A stretch of 64,000 bases of DNA from Phytohabitans rumicis (GCF_011764445.1 NZ_BLPG01000002.1:248001-312000); one strand, 5' to 3'; numbered from the stretch's first letter, positions 25,623-35,513 are shown. The notes: generated from the sequence alone by a model not told the origin. Made by a program: numbers and translations.

Positions 25623-25765
25623 CCGCGCGACCGTTGCGGAAGCTGGGCTTCATGACGATTGGCCTGTCTTGTCCAGTTGGACGCGGCCTGTCCTGGGCAG
25701 GTCCGGCCGACCCGCGCGGAGAGTGTCCGGTCTCGAGCCTGACCGGGGTCGTTACCATCCACTAA
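25619..25765 (+). pseudogene. N-terminal stub of a second LLM-class monooxygenase
   Basis: ATG 25619 overlaps the preceding stop as ATGA and encodes MTARPLRKLGFMTIGL, the typical N-terminus of the alkanal/LLM monooxygenase group that often follows NtaA/SnaA-type genes. After residue 16 the sequence loses all similarity and ends at TAA 25763-25765. The rest of the gene, over 300 codons, has been deleted, with the junction at about 25667. The next gene, an amine oxidase, belongs to a different unit. The match is short but sits exactly where an operon gene should start. Confidence 0.6.
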
Positions 25766-25850
25766 CGTCACTGAAACACCGCGTTGAAAGCGTTTCCTTG
25801 CTGATCTTGATCTCCCCGTTCCGGGGATGTTCGATCGAGAGGAGACACAG

Positions 25851-27463
25851 GTGGCTACACCAGCAACCCGCCGGCAGTTCCTGCAAGCTGTCGGGGTAAC
25901 CGGCGGCGCGGGCACCCTCTACAGCACAATGGGTGCGCTCGGCCTCGCGCCCGCGGCACAGGCGGCACCACCGTTCCATGCGCCACGCGAATCCGACTTC
26001 ACGCTGACCGGGCGGGCGCGTAAATCCGTCCTCATCCTGGGTGGCGGCATCGCCGGGCTCGCGACAGCGTACGAGCTCGGCAAGGCTGGCTACCGCGTGC
26101 GGATCCTGGAGGCCCGCCAGCGCCCCGGCGGTCGCAACTGGACGGTGCGCGGCGGCACCACCGAGACCGACCTGGACGGCCACACCCAGCGCGCCGCGTT
26201 CGCGCCCGGTCAGTACCTCAACGCCGGACCGGCACGAATCGCGCAGCACATGGTCACCCTCGACTACTGCCGCGAGCTGGGCGTGCCGATCGAGATCTTC
26301 GGCAACCAGAACGCGGACGGCTACTACTACAACGAAAACGTCGGCGCGCTGTCCGGTACGGCCATCCGGCACCGCACCGCGAAGGCGGACGTGTACGGCT
26401 ACGTCTCGGAGCTGCTGGCGAAGGCGACCGACCAGGGCGCGCTCGACGGCTACCTGACCGCCGACGACAAGGAGCGGCTGCTGGCGTTCCTACGCAACTT
26501 CGGCGCGATCGGCCCTCGGGTCACCGAGAATCCGGCCGCGAGCTGGAGGTACACCGGCAGCAACCGGCGCGGATACCTGGTCGACCCGGGCGCCGGCCTG
26601 GAGGCGGGCACGCCGAACCTGCCGCCGTACGCCCTCTCCGACGTCATCGCCAGCGGCGTCGGGCAGTACCTCTCCTTCGAGTTCGGCTGGGACCAGGCGA
26701 TGCTGATGTTCCAGCCGGTCGGCGGCATGGACCGCATCCCGTACGCGCTGGAACGCGCCGTCGGCCGCGGCTCCATCACGTACGGCGCCCAGGTCAGCTC
26801 CATCACCAACACGACGGCCGGGGTGGAGGTGGTCTACACCGGACCGGACGGCTCCTCGAAGGTCGCCACCGCGGACTTCTGCGTGTGCACCATCCCGCCC
26901 CAGGTACTCGTCAACATCCCGTCCAACCTCACCCAGGCGGTCAAAGACGCCCTCGCGTACGCGGTCCCGGTGAGCACCGGGAAGATCGGGCTCCAGTACG
27001 GCCGGCGGTGGTGGGAGCGGGAGGAGAACATCTACGCCGGCATCACGAACACCAACATGGACCTGTCGACGATCTGGTACCCGTCGTACGGCTACCACGG
27101 CGCCAAGGGCGTACTCGTCGGCTACTACAACTTCGGCGCCAACGCGGACCTGTACGCCGCGCTCACCCCGCCGAGCGGCAGGCGCGGGCCATCGCGCAGG
27201 GCGTGAAGATCCACGGGGAGAGGTACCGGACCGAGCTGGAGAACGCGTTCTCGGTCGCCTGGCGGCGCACCCGCTACAGCGAGGGCGGCTGGGTCTCCTG
27301 GCCGTCGCGAACGAGCGGCCAGTACGCACGGCTTCTGGAGCCGGACCGCAACGTGTACTTCGCCGGCGACCACCTCAGCTACTACATCGCCTGGCAGGCA
27401 GGCGCTTTCGAGTCGGCCCGGAAGGTCGTCACCGACCTGCACGCCCGCGTCATGGCCAGTTAG
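25851..27463 (+). CDS. Tat-exported flavin amine oxidase / L-amino-acid oxidase, one frame break
   Basis: GTG 25851 follows AGGAG by six bases and starts a twin-arginine signal (TRRQFLQAVGVTGG). The FAD-binding motif is LILGGGIAGLATAYELGKAG (residues 61-80) followed by EARQRPGGR; the C-terminal FAD contact VYFAGDHLSYYIAWQAGAFESA is intact. The enzyme should oxidise an amine or amino acid to an imine with H2O2 release outside the cell. After LYAALTP the frame is lost. One extra C in the run at 27166-27169 restores AERQARAIAQGVKIHG and a 537-residue protein. The exported Rid protein 11 bp downstream probably acts on its imine product. Confidence 0.86.
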
Positions 27464-27474
27464 GAGACGACACC

Positions 27475-28143
27475 ATGTCCGCACGCCTCACCCGCCGCCG
27501 CATCGCGAGGGCGCTCGCCGTCGCACTGCCGGGCGCCGCCGTTTCGGCGGCCGCCGCAGCGCCGGCCAGCGCCACTGGCGGTACGCACCGCCTGCACCCG
27601 ACCGCGGTCAAACCGAACCTACCCGCCGGGCAGAGCAACCCGCTCATCGCCAGCGGTGTGAGCGTCGGCGGGCTCGTCGCGCTCTACCGCAGCAGCGGCA
27701 CCGGACCCGCCGCGCGCAACACCGGTGCGCCCGCCGGCAGCCCGGAGCTCTACATCGACCCGGCCCAGTTCCCCGGAGCCGCGCTGCCCGCTGGAGTGAC
27801 GCTGACCGAGGCGCAGGCGATGAACGCCCTGGCCCGCATCGGCGAGAACCTCGCGTCGGTCGGCCTCGGGTACGACGACGTCATCTCGATGCGCGTCTTC
27901 CTCGACAACCCACCCGCGGCCGCGAGCGCCGACTACACCGGCTGGAACCGCGCGTACCGGCAGTACTTCGCCAACATCGACCTGGTCAACGGCGCTGTCG
28001 TTCCGGTGCCGCTGGGCAGCGCCCCACCCGCGCCGCCGCTCGTGGCCAACCGGGCACGGCCGTCGCGCACCACCATCGAGGTCGCCAGCCTCCCGGTCGC
28101 CGGATGGCTCGTCGAGGTCGAGGTGGAGGCGGTCATCCGCTGA
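27475..28143 (+). CDS. Exported Rid (YjgF/RidA-like) protein
   Basis: 222 residues. An N-terminal twin-arginine-like signal (LTRRRIARALAVALPGAAV, Ala-rich to ASATGG) precedes a Rid domain: GVSVGGLVALYRSSGTGP, LTEAQAMNALARIGENLASVGLGYDDVISMRVFL and the final strand RTTIEVASLPVAGWLVEVEVEAV. Cytoplasmic RidA hydrolyses reactive imines or enamines; export is unusual. It lies directly behind an exported amine oxidase (AGGAG eight bases before ATG), so the two likely form a unit in which Rid speeds breakdown of the oxidase's imine product. Some residues of the canonical Arg pocket cannot be aligned with confidence. Confidence 0.82.
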   Translation: MSARLTRRRIARALAVALPGAAVSAAAAAPASATGGTHRLHPTAVKPNLPAGQSNPLIASGVSVGGLVALYRSSGTGPAARNTGAPAGSPELYIDPAQFPGAALPAGVTLTEAQAMNALARIGENLASVGLGYDDVISMRVFLDNPPAAASADYTGWNRAYRQYFANIDLVNGAVVPVPLGSAPPAPPLVANRARPSRTTIEVASLPVAGWLVEVEVEAVIR

Positions 28144-28422
28144 TCCTTCAGGGCACCAGGGCGGACTCATCCAGGAAAATGGCAGACGGCGACGCAGCCC
28201 GCACCGCCGCTCACTGCCAATCCGCCATAGACGGTTCCACGCGTCCCGCCCGTGCTGCGCGGCGCGGCGCCCGGGACTGGCTCCGGCCGGTCGCCGTCCT
28301 ACACACGTCGCGAACCTGATCTACCGCGGACAAAAGACCTCAGTACACTGCTTGCCCCGCGGGTCGGCTGGATGGCAGGACCTGCGGCACTACAGACAGG
28401 ACCTCAGGAAGGCACGCGTTTC

Positions 28423-29772
28423 GTGGGCCGCACACGGCAGGCAGAGCGGAGCTCGTTGAGGCGAGTGGCGATCGCCGGACTTGTTGGTACGACGATTGAG
28501 TACTACGACTTCTTCATCTATGGCACGGCCGCCGCGCTGGTCTTCTCCGACGTCTTCTTTCCGGCTCTCGGGGACGTTGCCGGCTCCGTGGCATCTTTCG
28601 CCACGTCCGCCGTCGCCTTTGTCGCCCGGCCGCTGGGAGCGATTGTCTTCGGGCACTACGGCGACCGGTGGGGACGCAAACGCACCCTGGTCACAACGCT
28701 GCTGATGATGGGCTTATCGACCATTGCGATCGGATTGCTTCCGCCGGCGGAAGCTATCGGTGTCGCCGCTCCGGTCGCCCTCGTAGTTCTGCGCCTTGTG
28801 CAGGGTCTGGCCCTCGGCGGTGAGTGGCCGGGCGCCAACCTACTGACAGCAGAGTACGCACCGCAAGGCCGTCGTGGCTTCTACGCCGTCTTCCCGCAGG
28901 TGGGCGGCGCGATCGGCTTCGCCCTATCGAGCGCGACGTTCCTGGCGACCGACGTCATCGTCGGAAACAGCGACGATGCCTTCCTCTCCTACGGCTGGCG
29001 CATCCCGTTCCTTGCCAGCGCGGTCCTCGTGCTGGTCGGTCTGTGGGCACGGGGCTCAATTGACGAGACTCCGGTCTTCCGCGCCGCGAGTACGAAGGCG
29101 CTTTCGACGCCTCGCCGATCGCCGTTTGCCGGTGTTGTTCGCGAACAGTGGCGCGAGGTGCTGCTCTGTGGTGGCGTCACCGGCGTCGTATTTGCGCTTT
29201 TCTACATAGGCGCCACCTACTTGACGACCTACGGCACAGCGACCTTGGGCATCGAACGGCAGATCGTTCTCTCGCTCGGGATCGTTGCCGCCGCCGTGGT
29301 GGCGCTCTTCGTCTTCCTGGGTGGCAGGCTCTCCGACCGCTACGGCCGGCGCAACATCATCATCGTGACGGGTGTACTCGCGGTCGTCTGGTCGATAGGC
29401 GTTTTCCCTTTGCTCAGCACCGGCAGTCCGCTCGCGTTCGGGCTCGGGCTCGCTGGCGCCTTCGCCCTCAACGGCCTGGCATTCGGGCCGGTCGGTGCCT
29501 TTCTTCCGGAGCTTTTCGCGACGCGATACCGATACACCGGAGCGGGAGTGAGTTTCAACCTCGGTGGCATCATCGGCGGTGCCGTGCCACCACTGCTCGC
29601 CCCTGTTCTGGCGGACTCTTTCGGCGCTATGGCCGTCGGCGCCATGATCGCATTGTTGGCGGTAACCAGCGTTGTCTGTACCTGGGCGCTTACCGAGACG
29701 TCAAATCGTAGTAGCCTCCACGACCAGCATCTCCCTCGTGTACGGAGAGCAAGCGAACAGCCCGTGCCGTGA
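28423..29772 (+). CDS. MFS transporter, metabolite:H+ symporter (MHS) family
   Basis: About 449 residues, 12 membrane helices. VGTTIEYYDFFIYGTAAAL opens the first helix, GHYGDRWGRKRTL is motif A after helix 2, and RLVQGLALGGEWPGANLL and FPQVGGAIGFALSS follow; all are typical of MHS members such as shikimate, alpha-ketoglutarate and proline/betaine symporters. GTG 28423 has AGGAAGG ten bases upstream; in-frame ATG 28372 is the alternative. Third-position GC looks lower than in neighbours (many gtt, ctt, ttg, tct codons), which could mean horizontal acquisition. Being next to an extracellular amine/amino-acid oxidase, uptake of a related acid is possible but unproven. Confidence 0.85.
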   Translation: MGRTRQAERSSLRRVAIAGLVGTTIEYYDFFIYGTAAALVFSDVFFPALGDVAGSVASFATSAVAFVARPLGAIVFGHYGDRWGRKRTLVTTLLMMGLSTIAIGLLPPAEAIGVAAPVALVVLRLVQGLALGGEWPGANLLTAEYAPQGRRGFYAVFPQVGGAIGFALSSATFLATDVIVGNSDDAFLSYGWRIPFLASAVLVLVGLWARGSIDETPVFRAASTKALSTPRRSPFAGVVREQWREVLLCGGVTGVVFALFYIGATYLTTYGTATLGIERQIVLSLGIVAAAVVALFVFLGGRLSDRYGRRNIIIVTGVLAVVWSIGVFPLLSTGSPLAFGLGLAGAFALNGLAFGPVGAFLPELFATRYRYTGAGVSFNLGGIIGGAVPPLLAPVLADSFGAMAVGAMIALLAVTSVVCTWALTETSNRSSLHDQHLPRVRRASEQPVP

Positions 29773-29885
29773 AACCTGTCGCGCCGGTTCACCGGGTGTC
29801 TCGCCAGCGAGGTCCCGAGTGGCTCTACTCGCAACTCCCGGCCTCGGCCTCCCCGCCGATGCTTGCCCGGCGGGAAGACAGAGGT

Positions 29886-30685
29886 TCATCGGGCGTGGCG
29901 CAGGGCCCAGTCGAGGGCGATGTCAGCGATCTCCTCCCAGCCCTTCTGCGCCGGGAGCAGATGGGCATAGCCGTCGTACTCGACGTGTTCGGTGATGGTG
30001 TTCGACTTGTAGTGCTTGAGGTTGGAGCGTTGCACGGCAGGGGCATGATGTGGTCCTCGCTGCCGGAGATGAACAGCAGCGGTGCCCGGTTGTCGTTGCG
30101 GTAGTCGACCCAGGTGTCTTGGTGGCCGGGTTGGAAGTTGGCCAGGACGCTGCCCCACAGGATGCCGCCGTTGGCCGGGATGTGGTACCGCTCGTACAGC
30201 GCCTTGGCTTCCTCGTCGCTGAACGTGTTGGTGAAGGCGTACTTCCACTCGTCCAGCGTCAGGCCGATGGCCTTGTGCCGGTTCGCCGGTGATCGCAGCA
30301 CCGGTAGCGTCGATTTCACCTGGGAGAACGGGACCACGTGGACGCCCTCGGTCGGGGCGGAGTTGAGCGCCACGGCGGAAGCGCCGTAGCCGTGGTCGAG
30401 CAGGATCTGGGTGAAGGCGCCGCCGGCGGAGTGGCCGATGATGATCGGCGGTTTCGGCAGCGGCCGGATGATCGCTTCGAGGTGTTCGATGATGGCCGGG
30501 ACGGTGAGTGCGGTGATGATGTCGGGGTTGGCGTTGAGGGCCTCGACCTCGACCTCGAAGCCGGGGTAGCCGGGGGCGAGGACCCGGAAGCCCTTCTGCT
30601 CGTAGTGGGTGATCCAGTGTTCCCAGCTGCGGGGGGTGACCCAGAAGCCGTGGACCAGGACGATGGTGTCAGGGGTGCTGGTCAT
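29886..30685 (-). CDS. Alpha/beta hydrolase, one frame break
   Basis: 266 residues after correction, beginning MTSTPDTIVLVHGFWVTPRSWEH. The nucleophile elbow is IIGHSAGGAFTQ (Ser near residue 97); the acid is in FISGSEDHIMP and the His in YDGYAHLLPAQKGWEEIAD. After HIMP the frame breaks. One extra G (plus strand) in the run at 30040-30043 restores PAVQRSNLKHYKSNT and a stop at 29886. It starts two bases after the stop of the preceding hydrolase and is the last of three hydrolases on this strand. The substrate is unknown; the fold resembles small lipases/esterases. Confidence 0.82.
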
Positions 30686-30687
30686 GG

Positions 30688-31521
30688 TCAGGCTCCGTGC
30701 GTGTTGAGGAAGGCGAGCAGGTCGTCGCCGAGCTGCTGCTTGTGGGTGTCGGTGATGCCGTGCGGCGCGCCCGGGTAGACGATCAGCTCCGCGCCCTTGA
30801 CGAGGGCGGCGGAGGCCTTGCCGCCGACCTCGAACGGCACGACCTGGTCGTCGTCGCCGTGGATGACGAGGGTCGGGATGTCGAAGGTGGCGAGGTCGTC
30901 GCGGAAGTCGGTGGCCGAGAACGCGGCGATCGACTCGTAGGCGTTGCGGTGCCCGGCGGCCATCGACTGCAACCAGAACGCGTCCCGGATGCCCTGCGAC
31001 ACGTTCGCGCCCGGCCGGTTGTTGCCGAAGAACGGCCCGCCGGCGAGGTCCTTGTACAGCTGGGACCGGTCGGCGGCCGACCCGGCGCGGATGCCGTCGA
31101 ACACCTCGACGGGCACGCCGTGCGGGTTGTCGTCGCGGCGCACCATTAGCGGCGGGACCGCGGAGACGAGGACGGCTTGCGCGACCCGGCTGGTGCCGTG
31201 CCGGCCGATGTACCGGGTGATCTCGCCCCCGCCGGTGGAGAACCCGACGAGTGTCACGTCGCGCAGGTCGAGGTGCTCGATCAGGGCGGCGAGGTCGTCG
31301 GCGTAGGTGTCCATCTCGTTGCCGTGCCAGGTCTGGGTGGAGCGGCCGTGGCCGCGCCGGTCGTGGGCGATGGCCCGGTAGCCGTTGGCGGCCAGGAACA
31401 GCTGCTGGGCCTCCCAGCTGTCGGAGTTGAGCGGCCAGCCGTGGCTGAGCACGACAGGGCGGCCGGCGCCCCAGTCCTTGAAGAAGATGTCGGTGCCGTC
31501 GGAGGTGGTGACGAATGGCAT
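30688..31521 (-). CDS. Alpha/beta hydrolase, cofactor-free haloperoxidase/esterase type
   Basis: 277 residues. [24 protein letters not shown] gives the oxyanion region, the elbow is [11 protein letters not shown] (Ser near residue 97), Asp lies in [13 protein letters not shown] and His in [11 protein letters not shown]. These are the signatures of non-heme chloroperoxidase/arylesterase proteins. They hydrolyse esters and, with acetate and peroxide, can form peracid; in vivo the ester role is more likely. It lies in the middle of a three-hydrolase block below the LAL regulator. Confidence 0.88.
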   Translation of the reverse strand: MPFVTTSDGTDIFFKDWGAGRPVVLSHGWPLNSDSWEAQQLFLAANGYRAIAHDRRGHGRSTQTWHGNEMDTYADDLAALIEHLDLRDVTLVGFSTGGGEITRYIGRHGTSRVAQAVLVSAVPPLMVRRDDNPHGVPVEVFDGIRAGSAADRSQLYKDLAGGPFFGNNRPGANVSQGIRDAFWLQSMAAGHRNAYESIAAFSATDFRDDLATFDIPTLVIHGDDDQVVPFEVGGKASAALVKGAELIVYPGAPHGITDTHKQQLGDDLLAFLNTHGA

Positions 31522-31539
31522 GACGGCTCCTTTCTGGTG

Positions 31540-32367
31540 TCAGTCGCGGGTGGTGCGGGCGGCGAGCGTGATGAGGTCGGCGGTGAGCTGCGGGTGCGAC
31601 ATCATGGCGACGTGCGAGGCACTGGCCTCGACGGTGCGGGAGCCGGCCCGCCGCGCCATGTACCGCTGCGCGGCGGCGGGGATGAGGTTGTCGTCGCGGG
31701 CCACCAGGTACCACGACCGGATCTGCTTCCAGGCCGGCGGTCCGGACGGCTGCTGCAGGGTGTGCACGTCGCCGGGCCGCTGGGTGGCGGCCATGACCTG
31801 GGTCGTGGAGCGGGGCAGGTCACCGGCGAAGATGTCGCGAAACACGTCCGCCTTGACGTAGCCGTCGGCGCTGGGCTTGCCGTCCGGCAGCAGGTACGGC
31901 CGGAGGTCCAGCTGCGGCTCGCCGAGCTTGGTGCCGGGAAACTTCGTCTGCAGGCCGAGCACTGTGTCGCCGGCGTCCGGCGCGAACGCGGCGACGTAGA
32001 CCAGCGCCTTGACGTTCGGGTTACCGGTGGCGGCGTTGGTGATGATCACGCCGCCGTACGAGTGCCCGACGAGGACGATCGGGCCGGTGATCGTGGCCAG
32101 GATGCTGGCCAGGTAGGCGGAGTCGCCGCTGACGCCGCGCAGCGGGTTCGCCGGGGCCAGGACGGGGTACCCGGCGCGGACGAGCCGCCGGATGACGTCG
32201 TTCCAGCCGGAGGCGTCCGCGAACGCGCCGTGGACCAGTACGACGGTCGGCCTCGGCCCGGATGTTGGGTGGGCGGCGGCGGGTGCGGCTGTCGCCGTGG
32301 TGACGACACCCGCGGCGGCGAGGGCCGCGGATCCGGCCAGGATCGTGCGGCGGGAGACGGCAGGCAT
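31540..32367 (-). CDS. Tat-exported alpha/beta hydrolase
   Basis: 275 residues from ATG 32367. SRRTILAGSAALAAAGVV is a twin-arginine signal ending near AHPTSG (about residue 33). The mature protein has VVLVHGAFADASGWNDVI, the elbow VLVGHSYGGVIITNAA and YLVARDDNLIPAAAQRYM, with a C-terminal His in SHVAMMSHP. It resembles the esterase/salicylate-esterase-like EstC group of actinobacteria. It is first of the three hydrolases and the only one exported, so the set may process a compound outside and then inside the cell. Confidence 0.85.
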   Translation of the reverse strand: MPAVSRRTILAGSAALAAAGVVTTATAAPAAAHPTSGPRPTVVLVHGAFADASGWNDVIRRLVRAGYPVLAPANPLRGVSGDSAYLASILATITGPIVLVGHSYGGVIITNAATGNPNVKALVYVAAFAPDAGDTVLGLQTKFPGTKLGEPQLDLRPYLLPDGKPSADGYVKADVFRDIFAGDLPRSTTQVMAATQRPGDVHTLQQPSGPPAWKQIRSWYLVARDDNLIPAAAQRYMARRAGSRTVEASASHVAMMSHPQLTADLITLAARTTRD

Positions 32368-32539
32368 GTGGCGCTGGTTCCTTTCGGCGAAACTGCACGG
32401 TTCACGGGGCAGGCGGCATCGGCCCACGTACTGGTGGGCGTCGTGGCCTTGACCGTGCCGGCCGCGGTACTCCCTCGCGGCCGTGCCAGGGACGTTACGG
32501 CGGTGGCGTCGTCCCGGTCGTGAGTCAAATGACTGAGGA

Positions 32540-35254
32540 TCAGCGGTCGTGTTCGGCGGCCATCCGCTGCAGCTCGCTACGCGAGGTGATGCCGAGCTTG
32601 GGGAACATCCGGTACAGGTGGCTGCCAACGGTCCGGTGCGAGACGAACAGCCGCTTGGCGATGTCCCGGTTGGTCAGCCCCTGCGCGACCATGGACGCGA
32701 TTTGGACCTCTTGGGGCGACAACGTGTCCCAGACGTCCGCCACTGGCGAGTCGCTGCGTTCCCCGGCCGCCCGCAGCTCCGCCCTGACGCGCTCCGCGAG
32801 GGGCCGCGCCCCGAGGCTGTCGAACCCGTCCCGGGCCCTGCGCAGGTAGTCGCGTGACTCGCGCACCCGCCGCCGGCGGCGCAACGACTTGCCGAACGCG
32901 AAGAGCAGGCGGTAGCGCTCGTACGGCCAGATCGTCATGTCGGCAGCCACAGCCGCGGCGAACCGTGGCTCCGACACGTCGTCGTCGGCAAGCACCGCCG
33001 CCGCGAAGCCAAGGTTCATGCGGCCAGTGGGCGAGGTTGTCTCACGCACCTCCACCGGCAGCCGGTCGACGAGCGAGCGGGCGGCGGCGACCTCGCCGCA
33101 CGCCGCGGCGGCTTCAGCCATGCTCGCCACGGACCACAGGGCATGTGCCGGGTGGTAGGCGCTGTTGGCCGGCTCGTGCAGCTGGGCCAGGCAGGTGAAC
33201 GCCTGCTCGTAGTTGCCCTGCCCCGAAGCGACCGCCGCCCGCGCGATCAGCGTCACGGCGCCGATCGTGGCGAACCGGCGGGGATTCTTGCGGTCGGCGT
33301 CAGCGATGAGATCCTCGGCGGACGGGAAGTCGCCGCGCAACGCCGCCACTACGGCATGCGCCACGAGGGAGGACGCCTCCCAAAACGGCTGGCGGGTCTC
33401 GGCGCAAAGCCGGGTGCTCTCCTCGGCGGCGGCCACGGCGTACGACCAATTCCCCCGACGCATGGCCGACCACGCGAGCAGCGACAGCGTCCTGCCGAGG
33501 GTGTTGAGGTGACCTTCGGCACGCAGCCGCTCCGCCGCGTCGGTGAGCAGGCCCTGGGAGACGTCGGACGCTCCGGCGCACGCCGCCGCGTGTGCCAGCC
33601 GGTAGCTGGTGGTGGTGTCCCGGTTCGCGGCCGGGACCTGGGCTATCAACGCGCGGATCGTGGCGTCGCTGTCGAAGGGTGAGCAGTACGCCAGCAGCTG
33701 CGCACGCGTCGGAAGGTCAACAACTGCCAGGCGGTCCGCTGCGGCGATCACCTGCTTGCCCACCGGTCGGCCAGGAGCGAGGTTCCAGCACCGCAGCGCC
33801 GACGCCCGCAGGAAGTCGGTCGCCAGTGTGTCGTCGCCGACCACGCTCGCCCGGTCGGCGAGATCGACGAGCGTGTTGATGCGCTGGTCGCCACCGCGGT
33901 CTCCGTCGGCCAGCTCATAGAGCCACTCGTACCGCAGACCGTCGTGCTCGCTGTCCACGAGATCCTGGTATTGCCTCCGGAGCCGCTCGCCGTGCTCGGG
34001 CTGCCCGACCGCGTACGCGAGGGCGGCCCCCTGATAGGCGCGGGCCGCCTTGTCACGGCCATCGACGGACAGCTGGGCGGCACGTTCCAGCGCCCGCACC
34101 GCGTTCGTCGGCGCGCCCCGCTTGATCGCCCGCTCGGCGTGCCGCTCGAGCTCCGCCGCCAGCTCGGAGTCCGGCCGCAACGCCGCGGCGGCCCAGTGCC
34201 ACACGGACCGCTCGGGCCGGTCGGGCAGGACACGTGCCAGTGCGCCGTGGCAGGCCCGTCGCCGGTCGGGTCCGAGGCGCTGGAGGATCGCTGACCGGAT
34301 GAGCGGATGCCGGAAGTGGACAGCAGCGCCGTCCACCACAATCAACCCGGCCGACACCGCCGGGTCGAGGGAGGGCACGTCGTCCTGGCCGCACAGCAGC
34401 TCGGCGGCTGCGACAATCTCGGCGACGTCGTCGGAGTCGCTGAGCGCGGCCACCTCCAGGACTGTCGTCGTCGCGGCGTCGAACTCGTCAACGCGGGCCA
34501 GGAACGAAATCTCCAGGCGTGCGGTCAGCGGCAGGTGGTTGGTGTTGACGCCGGAGTACACGCCCAACGCGCGGGGCAGCTCCAGCAGGGCGAGTGGGTT
34601 GCCGCGCGCGGCGTCCAGCAGCAACGACCTCGTGCTCACGTCGAGTGCGCCGGCAACGCGGTCCAGCAGGGCCGCTGCGGACTCCGCGTCGAGCGGGGCG
34701 AGGCTCATGGCGGGGACGGCCGCATCGAGGAGCAACCCGGCCTCGTTCTCGCGGTGCGTGGCAAGCAGCACGATGCGGTCGGACGCGACCCTGCGCGCGA
34801 GGAAGGCCAGGGCCTGCTGGCTGGCCGGGTCCATCCACTGGGCGTCGTCGGCCAGGAGCAGGACCGGCCGCTCGACCGCCACCTCCGCCAGCAGCTCAAG
34901 CGCCGCCATCGCCACCGTGGACACGTCCGGCGCCGCACCCGACGCCCGGCCGAAGGCGACATCCAGGGCTCGCCGATACTGTCCGGTGAGCCGATTACGG
35001 TGGCCGAGGACCGGACGCATGACCTGGTGCAGCGCGGCGTACGGCAAGCCGAACTCGGTGACCGAACCGACAGCCCGCAACACCCGCAACTTGTCGCCGG
35101 CCGTCGCGGCGGCCCACTCCAGCAGCGCCGACTTGCCCACACCGGGCATGCCCCGGATCACCAGCGCAGCGCCACCCTCAGCGGCACCGTCCAGCAACGT
35201 GCCGATGGCCGTCTGCTCCGGCGCACGCCCGACCAGCAAACGTCGTGCATCCAC
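32540..35254 (-). CDS. LAL-type LuxR-family ATP-binding regulator
   Basis: 904 residues. The N-terminal STAND-like ATPase has Walker A IRGMPGVGKSALLEW (about residues 34-48) and Walker B VLLLADDAQWMD (about 129-140). A long helical, TPR-like middle follows, and a C-terminal LuxR helix-turn-helix: LSPQEVQIASMVAQGLTNRDIAKRLFVSHRTVGSHLYRMFPKLG. LAL proteins activate nearby catabolic or biosynthetic genes in response to an inducer. Directly below it on the same strand, after 172 bp, are three alpha/beta hydrolases, the best target candidates. Frame is intact over the full length. Confidence 0.9.
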   Translation of the reverse strand: MDARRLLVGRAPEQTAIGTLLDGAAEGGAALVIRGMPGVGKSALLEWAAATAGDKLRVLRAVGSVTEFGLPYAALHQVMRPVLGHRNRLTGQYRRALDVAFGRASGAAPDVSTVAMAALELLAEVAVERPVLLLADDAQWMDPASQQALAFLARRVASDRIVLLATHRENEAGLLLDAAVPAMSLAPLDAESAAALLDRVAGALDVSTRSLLLDAARGNPLALLELPRALGVYSGVNTNHLPLTARLEISFLARVDEFDAATTTVLEVAALSDSDDVAEIVAAAELLCGQDDVPSLDPAVSAGLIVVDGAAVHFRHPLIRSAILQRLGPDRRRACHGALARVLPDRPERSVWHWAAAALRPDSELAAELERHAERAIKRGAPTNAVRALERAAQLSVDGRDKAARAYQGAALAYAVGQPEHGERLRRQYQDLVDSEHDGLRYEWLYELADGDRGGDQRINTLVDLADRASVVGDDTLATDFLRASALRCWNLAPGRPVGKQVIAAADRLAVVDLPTRAQLLAYCSPFDSDATIRALIAQVPAANRDTTTSYRLAHAAACAGASDVSQGLLTDAAERLRAEGHLNTLGRTLSLLAWSAMRRGNWSYAVAAAEESTRLCAETRQPFWEASSLVAHAVVAALRGDFPSAEDLIADADRKNPRRFATIGAVTLIARAAVASGQGNYEQAFTCLAQLHEPANSAYHPAHALWSVASMAEAAAACGEVAAARSLVDRLPVEVRETTSPTGRMNLGFAAAVLADDDVSEPRFAAAVAADMTIWPYERYRLLFAFGKSLRRRRRVRESRDYLRRARDGFDSLGARPLAERVRAELRAAGERSDSPVADVWDTLSPQEVQIASMVAQGLTNRDIAKRLFVSHRTVGSHLYRMFPKLGITSRSELQRMAAEHDR

Positions 35255-35513
35255 GCCTACCCCCGTCGTACGCCGCGATACCGGGTTCGTGCGGCATCAA
35301 CGCTATTGGACCGAAGCGGCTAAGCCGATGGGCCATTCGGGCTTGATCAACACTGAGACGGTTCGCCCCTGTGCTAGGCCGGAAGCTTTCTCCGCGCTTC
35401 CGGTGAAGCACCCTGTTCACGCACGAGATCACAGAGCCGCCAGCAGGCTGGACCGACGCAGCGCCTGCCTCAGTCGGGCATTCCAAGGGTCTTGATATCC
35501 CACGTTGCCCGCG
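35255..35513. other. Non-coding upstream region of the LAL gene with a short hairpin
   Basis: No coding sequence is supported here on either strand. It contains the hairpin CCGGAAGC (35379-35386)/GCTTCCGG (35396-35403) with a 9-base loop. The LAL promoter presumably lies near 35255-35340, but no convincing hexamer pair was found. Confidence 0.4.
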
